A stretch of DNA of 64,000 nt, taken from assembly GCA_031267825.1 (NCBI GenBank), contig JAIRYJ010000004.1:62001-126000 (forward strand), given 5' to 3'. The stretch comes from Bifidobacteriaceae bacterium. GTDB taxonomy: Bacteria > Actinomycetota > Actinomycetes > Actinomycetales > WQXJ01. This document shows, one piece after another, positions 16,844-26,580 of the stretch; the stretch's first letter is position 1; every line of letters starts with the position of its first letter. Below the pieces are notes generated by a model that was not told the DNA's origin, did not search any database, and saw nothing but the letters and a program-made list of their open reading frames with translations. Made by a program: the position numbers and the translations under genes.

Positions 16844-18799
16844 TTAGTCAGGGCGGAGTGCTTCGCGCCGCACGATCAGGCGGTTGATCTCAGCTAAGGC
16901 GGCCGCGGCGCCCGCCGCGTCACCGGCCGCCTCGCAACGGCCCATCTTGGCCCGCAACTCGCCCATTTGGCGTGTCATCTCAAGCTGCATCAACCCGTCC
17001 ACCACGCCACGGGCATATCCGGCTTCACCGCCCGGACTGACTGGTAAAGCCTCGACCGCCAAAGCCGTCACCAAGTTAGCCACCGGTGGCGCGGCCAAGT
17101 CACGGACAGTGGCCATCCATTTGGCCCAGTCCCCGTCCGGGCCGTCGGCCGCCCGGACCCCACCGGCCGCCCGGACAGAATCGTGTACTGCGCGGAGCTG
17201 AGGGACTTGGAAGACAGCCCCACCTAAATCGTCAAACTCAGGCGGAATCAATCCCGGATACTGCAAAACCGCCGCCAACACTTCATGTTCTTTCCGTTCG
17301 ACCTCATCAGCCGGATTAGACCAGCCACGTCCACCAGACCCACCAGCGGGTCTAGCCTCAGCCCGGCCACGGCCACCAACGGCGTTCGCTGGATTATCGC
17401 CGCTCAGGTTGACCCGCCCTTGGTTAGGTGGACGCCGCCGAGCGGCCGCCACTTCGCGACGGACAAGCGCCTCATCCTGACCAACCCAACCGGCCAAGAG
17501 GCGGCCATAATCGCGTCGCATACCGTCATCACGGATGCCAGCTACCATCGGTGCGGCTAGGCGCAGCCCCGCCGCCCGGCCCTCAACTGTTTCAAGATCC
17601 ACCGTCCGCAAGGTGGCCAAAATAGCCCAGCGGAACATAGTCTCAGCCGAATCAACGAGCTGACGTACCCCATCGGCGCCCTGCTCAACAAAGATCTCGC
17701 ACGGGTCTTGACCCTGTGGTGCTACTGCCACATAGGTACCAGCGTAGAAACGCTGCTCCTCACCGAAGGCTTTCATGGCCGCCTTGCGGCCAGCCTCGTC
17801 ACCGTCAAAGGTGAACACAACCCGGCCACCTAGAGTTGAACCGTCGGCCATCTGGACACCCGCACTAGGGCTGGCGACATCACCCAAGAGTCGGCGCACC
17901 ACTGAAATGTGACCCTGACCGAAAGCCGTACCGCAGGTCGCCACAGCCTCCTCAACACCAGATAGATGGGCTGCCATGACGTCGGTGTAGCCCTCCACCA
18001 CCACAATCTGGCCCTTCTTGGCGATGGCCGTTTTAGCCAGGTCAGCCCCATAAAGTAGTTGGCTCTTGTGATACAAAATGGTCTCCGGCGTGTTGAGGTA
18101 CTTGCCGCCTTGGCCGGAATCCTCCAGGCGCCGGGCGCCAAAGCCAACCACCGCGCCGGTCAAATCACGGATCGGCCACATCAGGCGACCACGGAAACGG
18201 TCAACTGGCCCCATCCTGCCCGGCACGGTCAGCCCGGCGGCAGCCAGTTCCGCTTCGGTGAAACCACGGCCACGCAAATGGCGTGTCAGGTTGTCCCAAG
18301 CCGCCGGTGAATAGCCAACACCGAAACGTTCAGCCGCTAGGCGGTCCAAGTTCCGGGCGCGCAGAAAGTCACGAGCCGGCCGGGCCTCGGCGGGAGCTAA
18401 CTGTTCAACATAGAAGGCCGCCGCCAACCGGTTGGCCTCCAACAGGCGGGCCCGTTTCGGTTCGGACCGGCCATCGGCGCCGCCGGGCGTGGAGTCTTCG
18501 TAACGGATTGGCACATTGAAACGGGAGGCTAAGTATTCAACGGCTTCAGTGAAGGACAAAGCGTCCGCCTTCATGACGAAGGCGATGGTGTCTCCGCCTT
18601 CCCCGCAACCGAAGCAATGCCACAAGCCATGCTGCGGGCGGAGATGGAAGGATGCGGTCCGTTCATCGTGGAATGGGCAAAGCCCGCTCAGCGAGCCAGT
18701 ACCAGCCCGCTTCAGGTTGACGCGTTCACCAACAATTTGTTCGATTCGCACCGCCTGGCGCACTGCCTCAATGTCTTCACGCCGGATCCGCCCTGCCAC
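16844..18799 (-). CDS. dnaG: DNA primase
   Basis: This enzyme makes RNA primers for replication. It has 651 residues with a CHC2 zinc finger (C41, H44, C62, C65; LCPFHDE and CFGCGEGGD). The TOPRIM domain (IVVVEGYTDVMAAHLSGVEEAVATCGTAFG, then VVFTFDGDEAG) is followed by a C-terminal helicase-binding region rich in Ala/Gly. The GTG start at 18799 lies six bases after TAGACT on the reverse strand, consistent with a leaderless message. The 152-bp gap to the beta-mannosidase stop shows no convincing terminator. dgt lies immediately upstream in the same direction, a common actinobacterial pairing. Confidence 0.95.
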   Translation of the reverse strand: MAGRIRREDIEAVRQAVRIEQIVGERVNLKRAGTGSLSGLCPFHDERTASFHLRPQHGLWHCFGCGEGGDTIAFVMKADALSFTEAVEYLASRFNVPIRYEDSTPGGADGRSEPKRARLLEANRLAAAFYVEQLAPAEARPARDFLRARNLDRLAAERFGVGYSPAAWDNLTRHLRGRGFTEAELAAAGLTVPGRMGPVDRFRGRLMWPIRDLTGAVVGFGARRLEDSGQGGKYLNTPETILYHKSQLLYGADLAKTAIAKKGQIVVVEGYTDVMAAHLSGVEEAVATCGTAFGQGHISVVRRLLGDVASPSAGVQMADGSTLGGRVVFTFDGDEAGRKAAMKAFGEEQRFYAGTYVAVAPQGQDPCEIFVEQGADGVRQLVDSAETMFRWAILATLRTVDLETVEGRAAGLRLAAPMVAGIRDDGMRRDYGRLLAGWVGQDEALVRREVAAARRRPPNQGRVNLSGDNPANAVGGRGRAEARPAGGSGGRGWSNPADEVERKEHEVLAAVLQYPGLIPPEFDDLGGAVFQVPQLRAVHDSVRAAGGVRAADGPDGDWAKWMATVRDLAAPPVANLVTALAVEALPVSPGGEAGYARGVVDGLMQLEMTRQMGELRAKMGRCEAAGDAAGAAAALAEINRLIVRREALRPD

Positions 18800-18967
18800 G
18801 GCCCCAGTCTAGAGTGATGGTCTTGGTGGTTGGTTCTATTTCGCTGCCCGAGCGGCCCACTGTGGCCGCAACCATTGAGGACTCGCCTCAAACCGCTGAT
18901 TAGGCTGCCCGCGCGGCCTACCAGCCCACATAGCCCGCCAGCCCACATGGCCCAGATTGTCCGCTAA

Positions 18968-20254
18968 TCAGCCGAGTGGCCAGACCTCGTCGGCCGCCGG
19001 ACGGACACCAGTCAAACGCCGGTGGCGTAACACAGCCGACGCGTCGGTCAACGACGCAACCTGATCCAACACCACCCGGCGACGGGCCGAATCGTCACTA
19101 GCCGCCACATACCAGCCACGGAACTCGACTTCCAAGGTGTCTGGTGCGCCTGCCAGGATCGCCCAATACAACTCTGTCAAGATGGTTCGCTGATCAACGT
19201 AAACCGGATCAGTTAGACGTGGTTCCATCACATAAACGTCCGCCAAAGCCTTTAGCAGCGCGATTTCAGCGGCCGTACCATCAGGTACCACCACGTCGGC
19301 GGCGTACCGGGTTAGGCCACCCGAGCCGTAAGCCTGCCGGGTGGCCTGTTCAGCGGCTGTCACAAAACGGCCAATCAATTGCGACGTTAGGTTCTTCAAG
19401 GCCGCCAAAGAACGGTGTGTGCCGTCCCAGGTAGACGGCCAATAATCAAGGTTGAACAGGCGAAACGCCGCGCTTTCGAGTTCTTCTGGGGTGGCCGCGG
19501 TGTAACGCCCGGCAGCCAACGCGATCACCTTGGCCCGCCCATCTGGTCGACTCAACGCATCAGCCGGGACTGTGCCGCCCACAACGCCATCCTCGACGTC
19601 GTGAACTGAGTAGGCAACGTCATCGGCCAAATCCATGACCTGCGCCTCAACACAACGCCTGAGCGGTGGTGCGTCCTGGCGGATCCAGGCGAAAACCTCA
19701 GCTTCCGCCTGGTAGACACCAAACTTGGACGGATCTGACCCAGTCGGGCCGTGGCCACGCTGCCACGGATATTTGATTGTCGCGTCAAGGCTGGCCCGTG
19801 TCAGGTTCAACCCAGCCGAGCCGTCAGGGCCGTACACCTTGGCTTCCAGGTGGGTCAGCAGCCGCAGCGTTTGGGCGTTACCTTCAAAGCCGCCGATGCC
19901 GTCCGCCAACTCAGCCAGCGCCCGTTCGCCATTGTGGCCAAAAGGTGGGTGACCCAGATCGTGTGCCAGGCAGGCCGTGTCGACGACTTCCGGATCACAA
20001 CCCAGGGCTTTGCCCAATTCGCGGCCAACCTGGGCGACTTCCAGCGAATGAGTCAGCCGGGTGCGGATAAAGTCATCTCCGACCGGGTTACCGCCAGGCC
20101 GCCACGGCGTCCTGACCTGGGTTTTCGCGCCTAGACGGCGCAGCGCCGCGGAATGCAACAGACGCGCCCGGTCGCGCTCAAATTCGGTGCGCCCGGAGGT
20201 CTTTGACGACTCTGTCACCAGACGGGCCAAGGCGGACCGGCCATACAATTCCAT
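18968..20254 (-). CDS. dgt: Deoxyguanosinetriphosphate triphosphohydrolase-like protein (HD domain)
   Basis: Members of this family hydrolyse dNTPs to the nucleoside and tripolyphosphate. The 428-residue length fits the bacterial type 2 Dgt subfamily. The metal-binding HD core is visible: RTRLTHSLEVAQVGREL, then CLAHDLGHPPFGHNGERAL. A further conserved Asp lies in MDLADDVAYSVHDVEDG. It precedes dnaG on the same strand with a 168-bp gap in which I see no clear terminator or promoter boxes beyond the dnaG TAGACT. It diverges from the ABC exporter pair, whose -10 box lies 20 bp from the dgt start. Confidence 0.92.
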   Translation of the reverse strand: MELYGRSALARLVTESSKTSGRTEFERDRARLLHSAALRRLGAKTQVRTPWRPGGNPVGDDFIRTRLTHSLEVAQVGRELGKALGCDPEVVDTACLAHDLGHPPFGHNGERALAELADGIGGFEGNAQTLRLLTHLEAKVYGPDGSAGLNLTRASLDATIKYPWQRGHGPTGSDPSKFGVYQAEAEVFAWIRQDAPPLRRCVEAQVMDLADDVAYSVHDVEDGVVGGTVPADALSRPDGRAKVIALAAGRYTAATPEELESAAFRLFNLDYWPSTWDGTHRSLAALKNLTSQLIGRFVTAAEQATRQAYGSGGLTRYAADVVVPDGTAAEIALLKALADVYVMEPRLTDPVYVDQRTILTELYWAILAGAPDTLEVEFRGWYVAASDDSARRRVVLDQVASLTDASAVLRHRRLTGVRPAADEVWPLG

Positions 20255-20274
20255 GCAGGCACGCTATCAGCCCA

Positions 20275-20280
20275 TATAAC
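20275..20280 (+). promoter_or_regulatory. TATAAC -10 box for the ABC ATPase gene
   Basis: TATAAC ends nine bases before the GTG at 20290, and no ribosome-binding site lies between. This fits a leaderless transcript and decides the start codon. No good -35 hexamer is visible. Confidence 0.5.
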
Positions 20281-20289
20281 CTTTATCGT

Positions 20290-21306
20290 GTGGATGTTAC
20301 CGACCAAGGCCCGGCGCCCGGGTCAGCCAGTCATCAACCGGTTGTGCTCAGCGCCCATAAGATCTCTAAAGTCTTCTGGATTCGTGGGGCCAAAGCCCCG
20401 CTGCGGGTCTTTGGCGGCGTGTCACTTAGCTTGAGGGCTGGCGAAATGTTGGCCCTGGTTGGACCATCAGGCTCAGGTAAGTCAACCCTGTTGCGTTGTT
20501 TAGCTGGTTTGGAACCAGTCACCGAAGGTCATGTGATGTTACTCCAAACCAACTTGGCGCGCGCTTCGCGCAGTGCCATCGCCGCCATGTTGCGTGAAGA
20601 GGTCGGCTTGTTGATGGTGAACCCACCGTTGGTACCGTCTTTGACGGCGCTGCAAAACGTTGAACTGCCAGGTTTGCTGGCGGCCCGGTCAGCTTGGGCT
20701 AACCGTGAGCTGGCTTTGCAGACATTACAGAAGCTCGGTGCCCGTGATATCGCTTCTAAAGTGCCTGGACAGTTGACTCCGCCTCAGGCCGCGCGGGTCG
20801 CGTTGGCCCGTGTCATGGTCCAAAACCCAAAGGTGACATTCGCTGACGAGCCGACCGGCCGTCTCGGAATTGAGGACTCTGACATGGTTTTGGCGCAGCT
20901 CAAACAGTTGACGCGGAGTGGCGGAGCTGTTGTGGTAGCGACCCATGATCTTCACTTGGCGGCTAAAGCTGACCGGGTTGTGACCATCATCGACGGTGCG
21001 ACTCGTTCAACTTTGGACCACCCGACGGCTTATCAAATCCTTGAGGCGCTTGACCGGGCGACTGAGGCTGTCCGCGAGACCGAGGTTGGTTCACCGGGCA
21101 CGGTGGCGCAAACTGTAGCACCGGGACTGGTGGGGACGGCTGGCCTGGCTGAGCCCAGTGAGACGGCCGGAGAGGGCGCCGCCACTGACCAGACCGGCCC
21201 TGCCGCGGCGGCCATCGCGGACCGACCCTTGAACCCAGATCGGCCGACTGGTTCAGATGAACCGACTGGTCCGGATGGGCAGACCGGCGGTGCGGCTCAG
21301 CCATGA
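20290..21306 (+). CDS. ABC transporter ATPase with degenerate signature motif
   Basis: This is a MacB/LolD-like ATPase of 338 residues, partner of the FtsX-type permease that overlaps its stop (ATGA). Walker A GPSGSGKST (58-66) and Walker B VTFADEP (D186, E187) are intact. The signature LSGGQ is replaced by LTPPQ (162-166), and the D-loop Asp is Gly193 (GRLG). The last 80 residues are a Pro/Gly/Thr-rich tail with repeated TGP/TDQTGP motifs, not typical of the family. GTG 20290 is preferred over an upstream start that would overlap dgt. The signature change suggests weak or asymmetric ATP hydrolysis, which is an inference. Confidence 0.85.
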   Translation: MDVTDQGPAPGSASHQPVVLSAHKISKVFWIRGAKAPLRVFGGVSLSLRAGEMLALVGPSGSGKSTLLRCLAGLEPVTEGHVMLLQTNLARASRSAIAAMLREEVGLLMVNPPLVPSLTALQNVELPGLLAARSAWANRELALQTLQKLGARDIASKVPGQLTPPQAARVALARVMVQNPKVTFADEPTGRLGIEDSDMVLAQLKQLTRSGGAVVVATHDLHLAAKADRVVTIIDGATRSTLDHPTAYQILEALDRATEAVRETEVGSPGTVAQTVAPGLVGTAGLAEPSETAGEGAATDQTGPAAAAIADRPLNPDRPTGSDEPTGPDGQTGGAAQP

Positions 21307-22700
21307 TCTCACTGAGTTTGCGGGAGGTTCTGTCCTCCGCCCGTCTTTGGCTCGCCGCTGGGCCACTGATGTGGCTCACCGCGACCATGCTGACGATTGT
21401 TTTTTCTTTGCGTTCGCTGGCCGAGACCGCCTCAGAGGAAGAACTTGGCCTGATGGACCAATATGACGCCACGCTGCTGGCGCTGGTTGTGGTGGCCGCT
21501 TTAGGTGCTACCGCTGTGGCCATAACCCAGGCCGCCATCAGGACACGCCAGCGCACGGCCTTCTTGGTGATCGGCGGTCTGCCACCAGCCGCGGCGGCTT
21601 CACACTTCACCCGCCTGGTGCTGGGTGTTTGTGTGGCGGCCAGCGCCGCCGGAGTGGCGGCCGGCTGGATCTTGGCACCGGCCGCTTCCCGCTTCATCGC
21701 CTGGGCCAGTTCTGGACGCCCCGGACTGACTGGACGGGCCGACGTTCACGCCCTAGTTGGGGCGTTTGTCATCACCTTCGGCTTGGCTTTCATCGCTTCA
21801 ACCCGAGGGGCGGCCATCGCCCGCTCAGTCGAACCAATTGAGGCTCTCAAACAGCTTCCCTTCCGGCCACAAGCCCGCCCCCGTTGGCGGTCCAAAGTCG
21901 GCCTGTTGTGCGGCATTGGCGCGTTGATGACAGGAGCGTTGACGATCTACTTACCTGGCGCGCGAACCTTCACCGGCACACCAATCGAGGCGGCCAACGC
22001 TGGGGTGACAGCGGCGGCTGTCACAACAGCCCTGCTCGGTGTGTTCTTCGCGCTGACCGCGCCTAACTACTGCCCATTCCTGATCCGGGCATGGACCGTG
22101 TTCATTCCGGAACGGCGCATGCCGGCGCTCTTCCTTGGTCGGCGCGGAGCCGCCTACCAAGCTGGACGGTCACTCGAATCGTTCAATGTGGTTCTGATTG
22201 GGGCTCTTCTGACAGGATCCGTTTTCTCGATTTACCTGGCCCGCAGTGCCTTGGATCCGGCGGGCCGGGGCTGGGTTGAGGCACGCGATATTTCTGGCGC
22301 GGTCTTGGCCGCTGTACCACTCCTCTTAGCCATGACCGGCTCAACCATGACCGTCCTGGCGACCGCCCGCAGCCGAGTCATCGAGGCCCGGGTCTTGCGT
22401 CTATCGGGTGCGACCTCACGTCAAGTTCTGGTGGCTGGCTTCACTGAGGCTTTCATTTTGGCGGCCACCGCCACGGCGGTGGCTTTGGCCGGCGTCGCCT
22501 TAGTTGGGCTGTGCACTGGACTCGGCCTGGCCCGTGTCGTCGACGGGCCGGGCTGGCCTGAAACTCTCGGCTTTGATCCTCCAGTTTGGCTGGCGCCACT
22601 CGGCGTGACTGTCTTCGGTTTAGTTCTTGTGACGGCCGCCACCCTGCCCTCACTGATCCGTGGCCTGCACACCGCCGGTGCGCCCAGCCCGCCAGTCTGA
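21303..22700 (+). CDS. FtsX-like ABC transporter permease
   Basis: This membrane protein of 465 residues has about ten hydrophobic segments in two sets. The cytoplasmic motif SVEPIEALKQLP is typical of FtsX/MacB/BceB permeases, and a second related loop (EARVLRLSGATSRQVL) is present. The short extracellular loops make an antimicrobial-peptide or lipoprotein exporter possible, but no substrate can be assigned. Translational overlap with the ATPase gene marks a two-gene operon. The last codons and stop are duplicated downstream (22674-22810). Confidence 0.85.
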   Translation: MISLSLREVLSSARLWLAAGPLMWLTATMLTIVFSLRSLAETASEEELGLMDQYDATLLALVVVAALGATAVAITQAAIRTRQRTAFLVIGGLPPAAAASHFTRLVLGVCVAASAAGVAAGWILAPAASRFIAWASSGRPGLTGRADVHALVGAFVITFGLAFIASTRGAAIARSVEPIEALKQLPFRPQARPRWRSKVGLLCGIGALMTGALTIYLPGARTFTGTPIEAANAGVTAAAVTTALLGVFFALTAPNYCPFLIRAWTVFIPERRMPALFLGRRGAAYQAGRSLESFNVVLIGALLTGSVFSIYLARSALDPAGRGWVEARDISGAVLAAVPLLLAMTGSTMTVLATARSRVIEARVLRLSGATSRQVLVAGFTEAFILAATATAVALAGVALVGLCTGLGLARVVDGPGWPETLGFDPPVWLAPLGVTVFGLVLVTAATLPSLIRGLHTAGAPSPPV

Positions 22701-22810
22701 TACACCAACCCATCCGGTAGACCGGCTCGTCCAGCAAGCCATTCGTCCGGCACGGCCAACGCACCCAGCCGGTGCGCCCAGCCCGCCTTCCTGATACACC
22801 AACCAACCCA
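22674..22810. repeat. 94-bp duplication of the permease gene's 3' end
   Basis: GCCGGTGCGCCCAGCCCGCC followed by CTGATACACCAACC (the final codons, TGA and following bases) occurs at 22674 and again at 22768. The second copy lies wholly downstream of the stop codon, between the gene and the hairpin at 22813. Confidence 0.88.
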
Positions 22811-22812
22811 GA

Positions 22813-22850
22813 CCAGGCTGGTGGCAAGCCCGCGCCTGCCACCAGCCTGG
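22813..22850. terminator. Bidirectional terminator between convergent genes
   Basis: CCAGGCTGGTGGCA and TGCCACCAGCCTGG form a perfect 14-bp stem with a 10-nt loop, between the permease gene and the convergent adhesin gene. Confidence 0.78.
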
Positions 22851-22863
22851 CCGCCATCTCAAC

Positions 22864-25800
22864 TCAGGCCAGCCGTGACGCCCTGACCCGGCGGCGGGCC
22901 CAAACCATCAGTCCCAGGCCACCTACCACTAAGGCGATCCCTCCAGCGCCTCGGGCGATCATCCCGGCCACGCCTGTGACAGGCAAAGACGGTGGATCAC
23001 CTGGATCAATCACCACATCGACCGGTGTTGAGGTGCAATGTCCGGCCGGGAAGACGATGCATTCGACCGGTCCGTCCAAGCCAGCGATTGGCCGCTCCAG
23101 CACCACATTCGTCATCACCCGGTCCCCTACCTGGTCATCTGGCCTGACCTTGACTTGATAGGTGATGATGGCGTGGGCTTCTGGTTCAAGCTGTCCTTTG
23201 AGCGATATGAAGGCTGAACCAGCCTCGTAGGACGCCGTCACCGCCGGGATGTCACTCACTGGTGGCGTCACCACAGTGCCATCATCTAACACGTCACCCA
23301 GGTAATCCGTCAGATCGAAAGAAACAGCCACAGCTCCGGTGGCTTTCAAGTCGATCCGGTAGTTGACCAGGTCACCTGTCTTAGCCCGGGACGGATCGGC
23401 TGTCTTGACAAGGTACAGCTCAGATACTGGCGTCTCGGTGACCGTATCCGCCACCCGGTTGACCAGAACCGAATCGCCTCGCTCACCGGCCGGACGAACC
23501 CAAGCCTGATAGCTCACCACCGCCACACCGCCAACCGCTAGTTTGCCGGTCACAACTAGACCAGTTGAAGACAATTCGGCGTTAATGGCTTCGGCCTGGC
23601 TCAGGTCAAGGCCGTCGACATCGGCGTCATCAAGTACCCCTGATAGGTCATCAGTCGTGTTGACGTCAGCTTCGATTCCGCCGGTGTTAGTGAATGTCAG
23701 CCGGTAAGTCACGGCTTCACCAGGTTTGACGTAACGCCTGTCACCAGCCACAACGGCTTCCTTAGTGACGTTGTAGGACATGACCGGTGTGCAGGTTGTC
23801 AAAGGGTCATCTTGGTGGCATTGGCTCGGCGGCGGGCAGGGCCCGTCGGCGCACTCCCCGATCAGACTGTTGCGCAAAATGGCATCAGCCGTGGCTGTTT
23901 TCGCGGCTGCCACCGTCACCGAATAGGTGATCGCTACCTTGGCGCCTGGTGCGACAGCTCCGCGCAAGACAATTCTGGAGCCATCAACCGTGGCTGTCAC
24001 ACCGCTACCAGACACAACTGGCGGCTTGGTCAAAGCGGCGTCATCAAGCACTCCGGTCAGATCGTCGTACCAGTTGACGTTGGCTGGCGCCTGGCCACGA
24101 CTGTTGTCTAACAGGATGGTGTAGCCAACCGCCTGGCCACGGTTGACCACGTCCTTGTCGGCTTGTTTTGACAGGTGCAGATCACTGCCTGGTGTTGAGG
24201 TTTTGGCTTTGGTGCCTGGCGTCAAGTCGATGACGTCTTCTGGATAGATCTGGGCGGTGTTGTTCAGCACCAGGTCCGCCTTGGCCGGACGGTAGGTGAC
24301 AGCGTATTTGATTTCTTGTCGGGCTCCGACCGCCAACGGGCCGGCCCATGAGATGGTGGCGCTGGCTGGATCCCAAACCGCGTCGGGCGGGCTGATCGAG
24401 CTGGTGTCAAGCACTGAGTCATCTAACACACCGGATAAGTCATCCACAACGCGCGCCGGGTCACTGGTCGTAAAGGCCGCCTGGCCAATGTTTTTCAACC
24501 CAACCGTGTAATGCACCACCTGACCAGGCTGAACTGATGCCCGGTCAACCGTCTTGTCAACCAGCAGTCCGGGAAGTTTGACTTCCGCACGGACTGGTTC
24601 TTTGGAACAGATTGAGACGGTGACGATTTCTTGGCGGCTGACGGCTGGGCATTCAGCGGTATTGACGGTGTTGACCCGGCTGGCACTGAAGCCGGGTTCT
24701 ACCCGGCCGCTGTAACGCAGCGTAGCCGTTTCACCGGCTTTCAGTGGGCCTTTCCAAGACAGTTGGCCGTCCGCCAGGACGGCCCGCCCAGCCGCCGGGT
24801 CCGTGCCAGATCCGTAAGCCAGCGATTCGATCCGCCAAGCGGAAACATGCAACGGCAGTGTGTCAATGATCGCGCCCGGCTGGGTGGCTGTGAAGTCGGC
24901 CGCGCCAGTGTTTTTCACTTTGACGGTGTATTCGATCCGGCGGGCACCGTCTTTGGCTGGTTGAAGCGCACCAGTCTTGGATTCGATCACCAACTGCCGT
25001 TGGGCGATTCCTTTGGCGGCCCGCAGGTTGGTGTCACCAGCCAGGTCATTCCACAGGTTGAATGAGATTTCTGAACAGTCGCCCCAGCTATAGGTGCCTT
25101 CTGGCAGACGTGACTGGTCCCAGCCGTGAACAAAACCGCTTTGGATCAGCCCGTCATCTGGTGTTTTGATCAGTTTGGGTTCTGTTGTCAGTGTCATGGC
25201 TGGATCGGTACCGGGCGCCCGGGTGGCGGCGACGTCAGTGTCATCCCAGTGAACCTTAGGTGTGACTGGTTGACCGCCGTTACGGACCACGTCATAACCG
25301 GCCAGTTGTTCGATTCTCGCCCCGCCAGCTAGGACTTCAACATCAGCCAGCATCAGTGAATAGCGGTTAGCCCGCAGCAGTTGAACCACAATTATGGGGT
25401 TGGCGGCTTGCCCCATGACAGCATTGCCTTGGGCGTCACGGCCGTCCCATTTCCAAGCCACTGGTTGATTGTCGGGGCTGGTCTTTTCCATCATTTCGCT
25501 GACGTCAAGCGCATCATCCAGGTCTCCATCCCCGTTGACATCCGCACCGACCTGATAGGAGCCTTTGAACGCTCCAAGCTCAAATGTCACCTCGGCCGCT
25601 AACGGCCGGGCCGGGTCCGGCGGCTCGACTGGTTCAAGCCGTATGATCTGGGGTGCCGTGGGCGCCTGATAGCGCGGATAGATTGGGCCATCCCAGCCTT
25701 CTCCGGCGGTCAGACTTGCTGGCAGATCAGCCGCCGGCCGGTCCGGGAAGATCAGGAATGGCCGTCCGCAGCCCTGGTCTTCCAGCGCTTGAGTGATGTA

Positions 25801-26580
25801 TTTGGGCCCAGCGAAGGCGCCGTTCCAACCGGCTGAGGCGTTGGTTGGCAGACAGGTAGCGGCCTCGGCCAGGCCAACCGAATCAGCGTGGAAGGTCGAT
25901 GAAATTCCGTTGATTTGACGGACTGACACTTCGAAAAGGGTCCCGTCATCACCGACCACGTAGTTAACCACCTCATCAACTACCCCGCCCACGCCAAACT
26001 GATCGGGATGCAGAGTGTGCCAGTGGCTTGACTGTTCAGCCCGGTACCTGGTTGTAAAGACCCGCCCAATGAGGTCAGCAGTACCTTTGGTAACCCAAGT
26101 GTCTTGCCGGAAATATAGCTGCGGCCCGTCTTCTAGCAGGCTGGGCGAATCCCAGACCGCCTGATAGACACCGTCACTACTGGCTGTGGCGGTGGCTTGA
26201 CAGTTGCTTAAATAGCCATCCGCCAGGCAGTTACCGATTACCGCACCGGACGGTCCAAGTATCCTGACGCGCAGTTGCGGCGGTTTCACCGTCTGCTGCA
26301 GGGACGGGTTGGGTGAACCACCCCAGTTGGTCCAGAGGTCTTCGACTGAGGCGTGAATCATCTCACCGGCTTTGGCATAAATCTGCCACTTGTCATCAAG
26401 GTGGACTGAGACGGTGCCGTGACGCCAGTTGAGTAGTTTGTTGACCCCTTCTATGCCGGGCCGGTGATGGGTTGGCGCGGCATTGGCTGGGCCGGCTGGC
26501 AGGGCCACTATCAGACCGGCCGCCGTGACAACGGCCGCCGCCAAGGCGGCCAAGTGGGCGATTAGCTTCGATTGGAACAT
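22864..26580 (-). CDS. LPXTG-anchored surface protein with DUF11-like repeats
   Basis: This predicted cell-wall adhesin has 1238 residues. It has an N-terminal Sec signal (LAALAAAVVTAAGLIVALPAG, cleavage near ANA-AP) and a large unique region to about residue 560. From there run several domains of about 115-135 residues, of the DUF11/conserved-repeat type. Four of them carry the related core DDLSGVLDD (near 708, 835, 975 and 1090). The sorting signal is LPVTG near 1198, then a hydrophobic helix and an ARRRVRASR tail, so sortase would couple it to peptidoglycan. No sortase gene is in the window. GAAGGA precedes the ATG. The ligand is unknown. Confidence 0.88.
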   Translation of the reverse strand: MFQSKLIAHLAALAAAVVTAAGLIVALPAGPANAAPTHHRPGIEGVNKLLNWRHGTVSVHLDDKWQIYAKAGEMIHASVEDLWTNWGGSPNPSLQQTVKPPQLRVRILGPSGAVIGNCLADGYLSNCQATATASSDGVYQAVWDSPSLLEDGPQLYFRQDTWVTKGTADLIGRVFTTRYRAEQSSHWHTLHPDQFGVGGVVDEVVNYVVGDDGTLFEVSVRQINGISSTFHADSVGLAEAATCLPTNASAGWNGAFAGPKYITQALEDQGCGRPFLIFPDRPAADLPASLTAGEGWDGPIYPRYQAPTAPQIIRLEPVEPPDPARPLAAEVTFELGAFKGSYQVGADVNGDGDLDDALDVSEMMEKTSPDNQPVAWKWDGRDAQGNAVMGQAANPIIVVQLLRANRYSLMLADVEVLAGGARIEQLAGYDVVRNGGQPVTPKVHWDDTDVAATRAPGTDPAMTLTTEPKLIKTPDDGLIQSGFVHGWDQSRLPEGTYSWGDCSEISFNLWNDLAGDTNLRAAKGIAQRQLVIESKTGALQPAKDGARRIEYTVKVKNTGAADFTATQPGAIIDTLPLHVSAWRIESLAYGSGTDPAAGRAVLADGQLSWKGPLKAGETATLRYSGRVEPGFSASRVNTVNTAECPAVSRQEIVTVSICSKEPVRAEVKLPGLLVDKTVDRASVQPGQVVHYTVGLKNIGQAAFTTSDPARVVDDLSGVLDDSVLDTSSISPPDAVWDPASATISWAGPLAVGARQEIKYAVTYRPAKADLVLNNTAQIYPEDVIDLTPGTKAKTSTPGSDLHLSKQADKDVVNRGQAVGYTILLDNSRGQAPANVNWYDDLTGVLDDAALTKPPVVSGSGVTATVDGSRIVLRGAVAPGAKVAITYSVTVAAAKTATADAILRNSLIGECADGPCPPPSQCHQDDPLTTCTPVMSYNVTKEAVVAGDRRYVKPGEAVTYRLTFTNTGGIEADVNTTDDLSGVLDDADVDGLDLSQAEAINAELSSTGLVVTGKLAVGGVAVVSYQAWVRPAGERGDSVLVNRVADTVTETPVSELYLVKTADPSRAKTGDLVNYRIDLKATGAVAVSFDLTDYLGDVLDDGTVVTPPVSDIPAVTASYEAGSAFISLKGQLEPEAHAIITYQVKVRPDDQVGDRVMTNVVLERPIAGLDGPVECIVFPAGHCTSTPVDVVIDPGDPPSLPVTGVAGMIARGAGGIALVVGGLGLMVWARRRVRASRLA

